A stretch of 64,000 nucleotides of DNA from Chryseobacterium vaccae (GCF_009602705.1 NZ_VSWH01000001.1:4017001-4081000), one strand, 5' to 3'; shown: positions 42,055 through 50,799, counted from the stretch's first letter. Notes: generated by a model from the sequence alone, not told the origin. Numbers and translations: made by a program.

Positions 42055-42857
42055 AAATCTCAGTAAGAGATGGCAACTATATCACGGCTGTCATTCTCAT
42101 CACAAGTATCATATTCTGGATTATATTGCTGGTGAATCCGGGTGGAATTATGGGGATAAAACATTGCCACATGACGGCAGACGGCGCATCAAATGTTTCT
42201 CTGCAGATGATGCTTCAGATGAATCCTTTTTCAGAGATGATGACAGGCTGGATTCTTATGGTATTGGCGATGATGCTTCCAAAGCTGATCTCACCGGTTC
42301 AGTATATTTATGCAAGAAGCCTTAAAAGACGTCGCTTCTGGCTAAGCTTACTCTTTGTATTAAGTTATACAATGGTCTGGACGGTTATGGGAGTAGTAAT
42401 GAATGCTGTTATCCTCGGATTTAATCTGTTATTGCCCGGAGGCTCATATATTCCGGCTCTTATCGTAGGAATTGTAGCTTTGATCTGGCAATTTTCACCA
42501 GTGAAGCAAATGTGCTTGAACCGCGGACATGATCACATCTCGATTGCTGCTTTGGGATGGGCTGCAGATCGGGATGTCTTGAAATTTGGAATAATGCACG
42601 GAATATGGTGTATCGGTTCTGGATGGGCCTTAATGCTGTTCCCGATGATCCTGCCGGAAGGACATAATCTGGCGATGATTCTGGTAACGGTTATTATGAT
42701 CAGTGAACATATGGAGCATCCAAGATATCCGCGCTGGAATTTTGATTTCCGTCTGAAGCTCATCCGGATCATGGTGGCCAGAATAAAAATCAATTGTAAA
42801 AGAAAAGAAGAAATTCAACATCAGGTTCACTTTGATATGACTGAAAAATTTCTTTAA
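42051..42857 (+). CDS. DUF2182 membrane protein, possible copper handling
   Basis: The 268-residue membrane protein has about six helices and the DUF2182 motif WQFSPVKQMCLNRGHDH. It is rich in Met and His near the membrane (IKHCHMT, MMLQMNPFSEMMTGW, IMISEHMEHPRY). It starts inside the tyrosinase stop (ATGA at 42051-42054). That coupling suggests that it supplies copper to the tyrosinase, or moves copper for it. Nothing in the sequence proves metal transport. Confidence 0.83.
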   Translation: MKISVRDGNYITAVILITSIIFWIILLVNPGGIMGIKHCHMTADGASNVSLQMMLQMNPFSEMMTGWILMVLAMMLPKLISPVQYIYARSLKRRRFWLSLLFVLSYTMVWTVMGVVMNAVILGFNLLLPGGSYIPALIVGIVALIWQFSPVKQMCLNRGHDHISIAALGWAADRDVLKFGIMHGIWCIGSGWALMLFPMILPEGHNLAMILVTVIMISEHMEHPRYPRWNFDFRLKLIRIMVARIKINCKRKEEIQHQVHFDMTEKFL

Positions 42858-42877
42858 ATTCTGAAGAAACATAAAAT

Positions 42878-42910
42878 AAAAACCGCAGCCTGAATCAGAT
42901 TGCGGTTTTT
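42878..42910. terminator. Bidirectional terminator between DUF2182 and HlyD genes
   Basis: AAAAACCGCA (42878-42887) pairs with TGCGGTTTTT (42901-42910), with T-runs on both strands. It ends the two convergent transcripts. Confidence 0.88.
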
Positions 42911-42930
42911 ATATATTTTTTTTAAAAGTA

Positions 42931-44229
42931 TCAACTCTGATACCCCAGTAATTTTCTGATCTGGTAGAAGAATCTTTCAATCAGTCTTAGGTCCTGGGTG
43001 ACAATTTCAGCATTCCCTCTGAGCTCTTTATCAAATACGAGGGTTTTGTTATAGCTGGTTTTTAATCCTTTTGGAAGAATTACATCTACGTAATAATTTC
43101 CTTTGTCATCCGGAATAAGAGAGATATTCTGTACTTTTCCTTCCACAATACCATATTCCTGAAAACGGTAATTATCCAGTTTAATCAGTACTTTTTCGCC
43201 TGGAATGATTTTTCCGGAGTTAATGGTAGGTACAGACATCCGTCCTACAAGATTCTCTTTATTGGCAGGAAGAATAGAAAGAATAGGTTCACCGGTTTTT
43301 ACAAACTGATTTTCACCAAAAAACTGTTGAAAACTGGCCATACCGTCAGTCGAAGAAATTACAAGATAGGTTTGTTCCCATTGTTTTAAAGACTTACGAA
43401 GCTGTTCGAAAAGCTGTAAAGTCTGTGATGAATAAGTAATCTTGTCCTTTTCTGTATTAATGGCAGTACCGCTTTTGGTTTTATGTAGGTTGGAGATTCC
43501 TTCTTCCATCTGTGATAGAGAAATCGTAATATTTTCAAGATTCTGCTGGGCCTGAATATATTTTATTTTCTCGTTTTCCAGTTCCATGGAAGAAATAACG
43601 CCCTGGTTAAATAGTTCCTGCGATCGTTGATAATTCTTTTTTGTGAGTTCATATTTGGCCTGTTCTAAATTCTTTTGCTGCTTCGTTGTTGCCATTCTTA
43701 CACGGTATTCCGAAAGACTCTGATTGGCTGCAATATTTTCCGGTGCATAAGGCTGGAGTCTGGTGAAAAGTTCTTCATCCTGAAATGCTTTTGCAAAATT
43801 GTTGTAGTCGCCCTGAAGCTCTCCAAGCTTAAACCTTGATGCCTGCGCGATGGGAAAGGACAGAACCTGGTTGGGAGTAATGGAATCCACCAGTTTTTTC
43901 AATTCCAGAACATCTTTATAGTTGGCTGCAGACTGCATCACCATAAGAACATCATTCTTTTTAACTTCCTGATGGTTTTTGATAAATATTTTTTCAATTT
44001 TTGAACTGGTCCGGGCCTCTATCTTTTCAGGAGGATTTTGTGAAGTAACAATAATTGGAGCCGGAACAAATTCAGGGTACTTGATGATGTAGCTCATCAG
44101 AAGAATAAGCAGAAGTATAATAAATATAAGCGTATTTCCCCAGCGTATCATCCAATGGGGCGGCTGGGTAAGAATGTCCTGAACGCTTTCCGAACGAAGT
44201 TCAATAGTATCTAAAATTTCCTTTTCCAT
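42931..44229 (-). CDS. HlyD-family adaptor of the peptide exporter
   Basis: The 432-residue protein has one N-terminal membrane helix (TLIFIILLLILLMSYII), a biotinyl-lipoyl-like stretch (ARTSSKIEKIFIKNHQEVKKNDVLMVM), a long coiled coil (about 150-250) and a beta-barrel part. It is the membrane-fusion adaptor that should link the ABC exporter to an outer-membrane channel. No TolC-type gene is visible in the window. It follows the exporter gene by 189 bases on the same strand. Confidence 0.88.
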   Translation of the reverse strand: MEKEILDTIELRSESVQDILTQPPHWMIRWGNTLIFIILLLILLMSYIIKYPEFVPAPIIVTSQNPPEKIEARTSSKIEKIFIKNHQEVKKNDVLMVMQSAANYKDVLELKKLVDSITPNQVLSFPIAQASRFKLGELQGDYNNFAKAFQDEELFTRLQPYAPENIAANQSLSEYRVRMATTKQQKNLEQAKYELTKKNYQRSQELFNQGVISSMELENEKIKYIQAQQNLENITISLSQMEEGISNLHKTKSGTAINTEKDKITYSSQTLQLFEQLRKSLKQWEQTYLVISSTDGMASFQQFFGENQFVKTGEPILSILPANKENLVGRMSVPTINSGKIIPGEKVLIKLDNYRFQEYGIVEGKVQNISLIPDDKGNYYVDVILPKGLKTSYNKTLVFDKELRGNAEIVTQDLRLIERFFYQIRKLLGYQS

Positions 44230-44418
44230 ATAAGCAGTCTGTTGAAACCAAAATCTTCACAGGAAGATCCTGATTCATTTTTTCATTTTAAAATAAATTA
44301 TAACAAAGACAGTTGGCAATCATATCTCTAATCATTGTAATGCTGTCTTCAATTTTTTTCTTTGTAATATTGTAATTGATACGTATTAAGTTGAGTACGT
44401 GAATTTAGTAAAAACAGA
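44230..44418. other. Gap between exporter and adaptor genes
   Basis: The 189-base spacer has no clear promoter. A 38-codon stretch open on the - strand (ending near 44293) encodes IRINYNITKKKIEDSITMIRD and ends in CLCYNLF, but it has no usable ATG/GTG/TTG at its beginning. It may be a remnant of a small gene or simply chance. Confidence 0.3.
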
Positions 44419-46611
44419 TTAATTCCCCAATTCCAGCTGATTCTTCACCAGTCTGTAATATTCACCTTTTAAAGCAACAAGTTCACTGTGGCTGCCTTCT
44501 TCCACTACCTTTCCTTTATCCAGAACAATGATCTTGTCGGCATGTTTTACGGTAGATAACCTGTGAGCTATGACAATGGCTGTTTTTCCTTTAAAGAATT
44601 GTTCCAGATTTTCCATAATGATCTTTTCATTATTGGCATCTAAGGCAGAAGTAGCCTCATCGAAAAAGATATATTCCGGAGATTTATAAACTGCTCTGGC
44701 AATGAAAAGCCTTTGTTTTTGTCCACCGCTTACTCCCACGCCTTCATTTCCGATTTTTGTATTGTAGCTTAAAGGTAGTCCTTCAATAAACTCTTTAATA
44801 TTAGCAATTTCTACGGCACGTCTTAATTTTTGCTTGTCGATATGATCTTCGCCAACAGCAATATTGTTGGCAATCGTATCATTGAAAACATACCCTTCCT
44901 GCATTACAACCCCACAATGATCTCTCCAGAATCTTGGAGATACGTTTTTCAATTTTGTATTCCCTATTTTAATATCTCCTTCAGAAGGCTCATAAAACTT
45001 CATGAGCAGCTTTAAGAGCGTCGTTTTTCCGCTTCCGCTTGCTCCTACAATAGCGGTGGTTTTCTGATAAGGAATGCTAAGATCCAGATTTTCAAATACC
45101 GGAACATCAGACCCGATGTATCTGAATGACATATTGCTGATCTCAATGTCTTTTTGCGGTACTTCTGTAGCATATTGCTCATCCTTGTCTTCTTCATCTT
45201 CTTTATCATGAATTTCACCAAGCCTTTCAAGAGAAATTTTAGCATCCTGAGTTTGTTTGATAAAGTCAATAAGCTGAAGCAGTGGGCTGTTAAGCTGCCC
45301 AATAATATACTGTACAGAAAGCATCATCCCCAAAGTAAGATTACCGCTCAGAACAAGTTTTGCAGAAAGAAAACTTACCAGGATATCTTTCATCTGGTTA
45401 ATGAAATTTCCTCCTACAGACTGCCATTGCTCTAATGAAAGTGACTGAATTCTTATTTTAAATAGTTTTACCTGAAGGAATTCCCAGTCCCAGCGTTTCT
45501 GTTTTTCAGCATTATGCATTTTAATTTCCTGCATCCCGTTGATCAGTTCAATGACTTTACTCTGTTCCTGAGAAACCTGAGAGAATCTTTTATAGTCTAA
45601 TTCTTTTCTCTTTTTAAGGAAAAAGCTGATCCATCCAACATACAATACGGCTCCTACCAGATAAACGATAAATAGTCTATAGTCATAAAACAATAGAACA
45701 ATACTGAAAATAATAAGGTTGACCAATGAGAACAATGTATTTAAAGACGAACTGGTCAGAAGCTGTTCAATTCTGTGATGGTCATTAATTCTCTGCATGA
45801 TATCTCCTGTCATTCTCGTATCGAAAAAGCTGATAGGAAGTCTCATCAGTTTAATAAAGAAATCTGAAATGATAGAGATATTGATTCTGGCGGATAAGTG
45901 AAGCAAGATCCAGCTTCGGATAACTTCAATTCCCATTCTTCCCAGAAACAGCATGATCTGTGCAAGAAGTACAACATAAATGAAGTTAAGATCCTGATTT
46001 TGTATCCCCACATCTACAATACTCTGGGTAAGGAATGGGAAAATAAGGGAAAGTAAACTTCCTGCTAAAAGTCCTACTGCAAGCTGGATAACAAGTGATT
46101 TGTACTTTAAAAGATATTTGGACAGAAAAGAGAAGCTTGCCTTGCTTTCTTCTGAATCGAATTCGGTCTGGAAAAAAGCCGGTGTTGTTTCCAGAATCAG
46201 GACAATACCCTCTTCTGTATTTTCATTGGCATTTTCTCCTATCCATAGTTTGATGAATTCTTCTCTGGTATAGGTAATCAGTCCATAACTGGGATCTGAA
46301 ATATAGACTTTATTGTTTTTGTCAATCTTATAAACAACAACGAAGTGATTTTTGTTCCAGTGTACAATGCATGGGAATGGAACTTCTTCTGTAAGGGTAT
46401 TGAAATCAATCTGAACCCCAAGTGACCGGAATCCCAGATTTTCTGCTGCATCACTGAGCCCTAAGAGGCTGCTCCCTTCACGGGTAGTTTCAGAAAGTGT
46501 ACGGATCTGCTGAAGCGAGATGCTTTTGCCATAATATTTACTTATTATTCTAAGGCAGGTGGGCCCGCAGTCTTTAGCGTCAGGCTGTTTATAAAAAGGA
46601 AATTTCTTCAA
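44419..46611 (-). CDS. Peptidase-containing ABC exporter (C39 PCAT)
   Basis: The 730-residue protein has an N-terminal C39 peptidase with the triad Cys15 (KDCGPTCL), His89 (NHFVVVY) and Asp106 (ISDPSYG), six membrane helices, and a nucleotide-binding domain with Walker A GASGSGKTTLL, signature VSGGQKQRLFIARA and Walker B IFFDEATSALD. It should cut double-glycine leaders and export the peptides. The start is TTG at 46611. An ATG at 46624 is one frame away over a seven-A run. Confidence 0.93.
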   Translation of the reverse strand: MKKFPFYKQPDAKDCGPTCLRIISKYYGKSISLQQIRTLSETTREGSSLLGLSDAAENLGFRSLGVQIDFNTLTEEVPFPCIVHWNKNHFVVVYKIDKNNKVYISDPSYGLITYTREEFIKLWIGENANENTEEGIVLILETTPAFFQTEFDSEESKASFSFLSKYLLKYKSLVIQLAVGLLAGSLLSLIFPFLTQSIVDVGIQNQDLNFIYVVLLAQIMLFLGRMGIEVIRSWILLHLSARINISIISDFFIKLMRLPISFFDTRMTGDIMQRINDHHRIEQLLTSSSLNTLFSLVNLIIFSIVLLFYDYRLFIVYLVGAVLYVGWISFFLKKRKELDYKRFSQVSQEQSKVIELINGMQEIKMHNAEKQKRWDWEFLQVKLFKIRIQSLSLEQWQSVGGNFINQMKDILVSFLSAKLVLSGNLTLGMMLSVQYIIGQLNSPLLQLIDFIKQTQDAKISLERLGEIHDKEDEEDKDEQYATEVPQKDIEISNMSFRYIGSDVPVFENLDLSIPYQKTTAIVGASGSGKTTLLKLLMKFYEPSEGDIKIGNTKLKNVSPRFWRDHCGVVMQEGYVFNDTIANNIAVGEDHIDKQKLRRAVEIANIKEFIEGLPLSYNTKIGNEGVGVSGGQKQRLFIARAVYKSPEYIFFDEATSALDANNEKIIMENLEQFFKGKTAIVIAHRLSTVKHADKIIVLDKGKVVEEGSHSELVALKGEYYRLVKNQLELGN

Positions 46612-46630
46612 AACTTTTTTTCATTGTAAA

Positions 46631-46653
46631 ATGCCGCCAAAAGATGGCGACAT
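46631..46653 (-). terminator. Hairpin between peptide and exporter genes (possible attenuator)
   Basis: Read on the - strand, ATGTCGCCA (46653-46645) pairs with TGGCGGCAT (46639-46631), with one T-G pair, followed by only TTT. It lies between the second peptide gene and the exporter. A weak terminator here would give more peptide mRNA than exporter mRNA. Confidence 0.5.
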
Positions 46654-46697
46654 TTTTAATTTATCTACTATTATTAATATTCAAGCTTAGCGCTTAT

Positions 46698-46862
46698 TTA
46701 CAGAATGCATACCTTATTGCATACCCGTACACAAATTTCATCTAAAGGGCATCCGCCGATAGGATAGCATACTGATACAGCCTGGATACGGGCACATTCT
46801 TCAGTAATTCCCCCCTTAAGAGTCTTTAGGTTTTCCCTTGAAAGTTTTTTTAAATTTTTCAC
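46698..46862 (-). CDS. Double-glycine-leader, six-cysteine secreted peptide 2
   Basis: From GTG 46862 the peptide is 54 residues: leader MKNLKKLSRENLKTLKGG (GTG read as Met) and a 36-residue core with six Cys (core positions 5, 14, 20, 26, 30, 34), ending KVCIL. An ATG at 46922 in frame would add 20 residues and overlap peptide 1. The GTG is favoured because it makes the leader match that of peptide 1 residue for residue. The GG matches the cut site of the C39 exporter next to it. Confidence 0.82.
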   Translation of the reverse strand: MKNLKKLSRENLKTLKGGITEECARIQAVSVCYPIGGCPLDEICVRVCNKVCIL

Positions 46863-46908
46863 AATAGTCTTTTTTGTATTGGTTGTTGTTTTTAATTCAG
46901 TAAATTGA

Positions 46909-47100
46909 TTAGATCGGATCATGGCAGAATGAAATCATACATTTAGTAAAACTCATGCACATTGGCGTACAGCCTTTATAGCATACTATTTCAAAACTGC
47001 TTGAACAACGCCATCCACCCAGACCATCACTTATAGGGGTACTGTCTCCACCAATGATCATTTTCAGGTTTTCGCGGGATACTTTCTTTAAATTTTTCAT
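46909..47100 (-). CDS. Double-glycine-leader, six-cysteine secreted peptide 1
   Basis: The 63-residue peptide has an 18-residue leader MKNLKKVSRENLKMIIGG and a 45-residue core, DSTPISDGLGGWRCSSS to FCHDPI. The core has six Cys at positions 14, 22, 26, 30, 36 and 41. The leader differs from that of peptide 2 at only a few positions, but the cores are unrelated. It is most likely cleaved at GG by the exporter's C39 domain and oxidised on the outer side of the membrane. Confidence 0.87.
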   Translation of the reverse strand: MKNLKKVSRENLKMIIGGDSTPISDGLGGWRCSSSFEIVCYKGCTPMCMSFTKCMISFCHDPI

Positions 47101-47217
47101 AATAATTAGTTTTGGTTGGCTTCCTACTCTTTTAAAGCTCTTCGGATTACGCTTTTATTTTTTCCTAAGATAGTGAATTTTCAAATTCAATAAAGGTTTT
47201 TCTTTTGGAAAATCTTA

Positions 47218-48723
47218 CTAAAAGTCTTCATCTTCTATTAATTCATCAACGAAATACCAGATATCGTCACGATCATATTTATCCGGGAACTGATATCCGT
47301 TCAGAACGAATATAGGAGTGAAGTTAAGTCCTGCATTACTGTTGTCAGTAGACATTGCAGTGAATGGTGTAAGATCCTCAGTCGTAGCCAAGCCTGCTCT
47401 TGCCACAGCTTTGCTCTCATCTTTTGTTTCAAACCATTCTTCTATAGTGTGCATGAATTCTTTCTGAGGTTTGTTATGGTACATATAGTTGAATGCAGAA
47501 AGAAGCTGAGTGTATTTTTCAGGAGCCCTGTCCGGGAAATAATTGAAACGGATTTGTCCGGAAATATCTTCCGGGTATTTTTCCAAAAGTCCCTCCATAA
47601 TCTTATGAGCATCTTTACAGAAACCGCAATAGGGATTAGATACAATGGCAATACGAAGTTTAGCATCTTTATTTCCCAGAGAAAAGGTCTGGTTATCCTG
47701 AAATGTTATTTTTTCATTTTCTAAAAGCTGACTTTTGAAAAGATCATAATTTCTTTTAAATCTTAGATTTTTTGCATTAGATTTCTGAAGGTTTTCTTTT
47801 TGAGTAAGCAGATTGCTGGAATATAGGACGGCTGAAAAGATAAGCAGCCACAAAATAAGAGTTAATAATAACATTCCTATACTAAAAACCGTGTTCTGAA
47901 ACAACAGAGTACTGATTACGATTTGTCCTGCAAGAATTGAAATAATCAAAAGGCAGACTCTGCAGAATGTTTTCTCTACAAAAGCCTGAATATATAAAGA
48001 ATAAGCAATGGCAATTACCGAAACAAACGTGAATCCCTTAATAATATAAGCTGAAGCTGGAAGGAATAATCCCATTACTGCAAGTCCGGTAAAATAGATC
48101 AGAGAAAAATCTGAAAACTTTAAACCGAAAATACTTGTTTTATCCTGTTTGATGATCTTATCACATGAATTAGCCGCCTGGCTGGCAGTTGTATCACCGC
48201 ATATACTTCCGATAACTGTGGAAGTATTCCCGAATTTCTGGTTGAAGATTTCCAGCGAGATGTAAACGCCGGCTAACGAAAGAACATTGAAAATAGCTTC
48301 ATATACACTCAGAGTTAGAAAAGAGTAGATAAGAATGACCGCAAAAACAAGATATAAAACAGGCTTAAAATCAAAAGCTGATTTATTTTCTGCGTTTTCT
48401 GTTTTTTCAAATAATAATACGAAATCTGTAGATTTTTGATGAAGTTCTTCTTTGTTAAGAGTTTTAGCTTTTTCTGAGTAAACTGAATAAGAGTTTCCTG
48501 ATTTTTTTACAAGAGAGAAAGAGTTGTCCACAATAGCAATAAATTCTTCCGGCAATTCATCCCAGTATTCTTTATCCAGTTCATAGGCATCATTTTTTAC
48601 CCCCATAAAGTTTAAGGTATCGCTGAATGCAAGTGCAGAAGGAAAATTAGGATGCGAATTGAACTGAAATGTGAATTCCTGTTTGTCTAATTTCAGGTAG
48701 TTTATTAGCTTGTCAAAAATCAT
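47218..48723 (-). CDS. VKOR-DsbA fusion with degenerate C39-like N-terminus
   Basis: The 501-residue protein (from ATG 48723; an upstream ATG at 48783 would add 20) has three parts. Residues 1 to about 110 follow the C39 outline (HPNFPSALAFSDTLNFMGVKN, LPEEFIAIVDNSFSLV) but lack the catalytic Cys and His. Next comes a VKOR membrane domain with a luminal Cys pair (SICGDTTASQAANSCDK) and the membrane FCRVC. A DsbA-like domain with NPYCGFCKDAHKIME and TPIFVLNGYQFP ends it. It should form disulfide bonds, very plausibly in the Cys-rich peptides encoded just downstream. Confidence 0.88.
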   Translation of the reverse strand: MIFDKLINYLKLDKQEFTFQFNSHPNFPSALAFSDTLNFMGVKNDAYELDKEYWDELPEEFIAIVDNSFSLVKKSGNSYSVYSEKAKTLNKEELHQKSTDFVLLFEKTENAENKSAFDFKPVLYLVFAVILIYSFLTLSVYEAIFNVLSLAGVYISLEIFNQKFGNTSTVIGSICGDTTASQAANSCDKIIKQDKTSIFGLKFSDFSLIYFTGLAVMGLFLPASAYIIKGFTFVSVIAIAYSLYIQAFVEKTFCRVCLLIISILAGQIVISTLLFQNTVFSIGMLLLTLILWLLIFSAVLYSSNLLTQKENLQKSNAKNLRFKRNYDLFKSQLLENEKITFQDNQTFSLGNKDAKLRIAIVSNPYCGFCKDAHKIMEGLLEKYPEDISGQIRFNYFPDRAPEKYTQLLSAFNYMYHNKPQKEFMHTIEEWFETKDESKAVARAGLATTEDLTPFTAMSTDNSNAGLNFTPIFVLNGYQFPDKYDRDDIWYFVDELIEDEDF

Positions 48724-48783
48724 ATTAATATTTTTATCTAAAATACGCAGAGATTTCAAATAAACAAATTTTTTTTCTTTCAA

Positions 48784-49740
48784 GGGTGATATACGACGTT
48801 TAAGTGACTATATAAGGTTGTAAATCTGTACTTTTAGAAATAGTCTGGTATTTTATGCTATAGATTTTTATGAGCAGCAGGTAACCGATTGTAGCGGCTG
48901 ATAACGTCAGAAAATCTTTTAGATTTTCGTTTTCTATTAAAAATTCCCCAATCCTGTCAACAAGAGTTCTGTTCAATGGGACCGTTTCCAGATTTTATTT
49001 TACACAGAATTGTATTTGATATCCGTTTTTTCCTGGTTTAACTATGAGCATGATCAGTTTGAGATATTATTAAAAATTGAAAGCCGTTTTATACCTTATA
49101 TTCGATAATAACTCTAATTTTTTACTTCTGAAAAATAAAGAAAAACTGTTTATTATATCTTTATATAAGTGTTGAATTTTGTAACCTTTTTATATTTAAA
49201 ACCGATCTTTAAAATCAATTTTATTGCAGAATTGTTGATTTTAACATAATGTTGATTTTCAATAGCAAACTCAAAAAAACTTAAAAAATCATAAAATTTT
49301 CATAAAGTTTAAAAAAAGGAGGGAAATCTTTTTGTATTTATGAAATATGTTGTACTTTTACATCGCCTTGAATGAGGGAACAAGTCAAGGTAATAAATTT
49401 TTTTTCATCATTTGTGTTTTTAGAATCGTATCGCCTGATACGATTCTTTTTTTATGCCTGTTAAAAAGGATAAAGCATAAAAGCTGAAGCTGCTTAAGAT
49501 CTGACTAAATACCCCCATCATACATTATATCAAACATAAATCAAGGCAAAGAGATGGATAAATTTAGGGATAAACAAAGGTGTAAGTTTAGTAAAGTAAT
49601 ACAAAGACCTTATATTTCAAATATGAGCAAAGAGCCTTCAAAACAAGCCACTATTATTTTTTGTTTGCCTTCGCGGTCAATAAAAATTATTTCAAAATTT
49701 TGTGTCTTGCTTTCACAGAATTTTCATTTTAAGTCCTACA
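48784..49740. other. Long AT-rich intergenic region
   Basis: This stretch of about 960 bases has no convincing gene. It holds the upstream region of the VKOR gene, a candidate small RNA (49366-49453) and an open frame at 49554-49772 that I reject. The base composition is very AT-rich around 49140-49320, and no tandem repeat is visible. Confidence 0.5.
49366..49453 (+). ncRNA. Candidate small RNA with its own promoter and terminator
   Basis: A promoter-like TTG (49332-49334), 18 bases, TACTTTTA (49353-49360) precedes a hairpin CCTTGA...TCAAGG (49366-49390), an AT-rich middle, and a strong terminator AGAATCGTATC/GATACGATTCT (49422-49447) with a T-run to 49453. The product would be about 88 bases. 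No reading frame fits. I do not match it to a named RNA family. Confidence 0.5.
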
Positions 49741-50799
49741 CTATTTCTCATAGTTTAAAAGAAGGTCAATAAAGTAGGAGTACGTTACAGAACCTTCCTG
49801 CTGGTTACTTTTCAGAAACAGATTGTTCGTAAATCCGAAAAAATCATCAAGCCAGCCCTGATGCCTTAAAATAAAAGCTCTTTCATAAGCTCTGTCTCTT
49901 TTCATGGCAGGAGAATAGTGGTTCAAAACCATTTTTACAAATTCAGGATCTTCCTCCACAATGAATCTTAAAAGGCTTTTAAGAGTGAAATATTCGGTGC
50001 TGTATCTCAAATCAATATTGTCTGAATGAATGCCAATCAGATAGCCTATAAAATTAGCTTCCTGTTCCCGTGCAAAGCCAAGCTGATGAGAACTTTCATG
50101 CGCCGACGTAAACGGAATAAAAGTGTGCGGAAGCTCTCCATTATATTGAGCTTCTGCCGTAAAAGGATTATAATATCCCAATATTCCGGTAAAGTTCATT
50201 ACTTTTTTAAACAGGCTGGGTTTGAAAGCATTAACCTGCGGGGCTCTTTTGTCTGAAATAAACTTTGGAAGCTGCTGCTGTTGTTTAAGAATTTCAGTTT
50301 GTACCGATTTCAGATCAGTAATAATGAAAATACCGTTTTTATCTTCCCGAACGGAGGTGCGGGTAGCTTTACATTTTTCAAGATAGCGGAGAGCAAGAGT
50401 TTTCGCTTTATTAATGTCAGGCTCCTGTTGAGATGCAAGCTTTTTGATGATTGGAGTCTGAAAATACAGCATTCCCCAGAAGATCTGGTAGGTAAAATAG
50501 AAAATATTGATGCCTGCGAGTATTTTAAGAAAAGCATCGTTTCTGCCTGTCTTTTTAAAACATTTAATGAGAAAATATAAAAGAAAGATTCCCAGAATAA
50601 TATAGATCAGATCTCCGAAAGAAAAAGGAATCCAGCTGAAAAGTACCTGATGTATTCCTTTTTGATATTCAAAGAACTGTTCAAAAAAAGAAACCATCAT
50701 GCTGGATTTCGAAAATCCATAGAACAAAAGAAATTGGGCAAGTAATACACCTGCCCAAAATCGTTTTTTATGAATAATTTTTTTACTGTTAATGACCAC
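49741..50799 (-). CDS. DUF3810 membrane protein with HExxH motif
   Basis: The 352-residue protein has three N-terminal membrane segments and a soluble domain with FTSAHESSHQLGFAREQEANFIGY. The HExxH and downstream EANF match a zincin-type site typical of DUF3810. Substrate unknown. The start is a GTG at 50799, since no ATG lies in frame before residue 34, and it overlaps the transporter stop by 11 bases, so the two are coupled. Confidence 0.82.
   Translation of the reverse strand: MVINSKKIIHKKRFWAGVLLAQFLLFYGFSKSSMMVSFFEQFFEYQKGIHQVLFSWIPFSFGDLIYIILGIFLLYFLIKCFKKTGRNDAFLKILAGINIFYFTYQIFWGMLYFQTPIIKKLASQQEPDINKAKTLALRYLEKCKATRTSVREDKNGIFIITDLKSVQTEILKQQQQLPKFISDKRAPQVNAFKPSLFKKVMNFTGILGYYNPFTAEAQYNGELPHTFIPFTSAHESSHQLGFAREQEANFIGYLIGIHSDNIDLRYSTEYFTLKSLLRFIVEEDPEFVKMVLNHYSPAMKRDRAYERAFILRHQGWLDDFFGFTNNLFLKSNQQEGSVTYSYFIDLLLNYEK

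Noticed and set aside
44230..44418. A small third peptide gene between exporter and adaptor
   Set aside because: The open stretch has no usable start codon, no double-glycine leader and only two Cys.
49554..49772. A 72-codon open frame on the + strand
   Set aside because: It has no family features, no good upstream start signal, overlaps the end of the DUF3810 gene on the other strand and lies in AT-rich sequence where such frames arise by chance.
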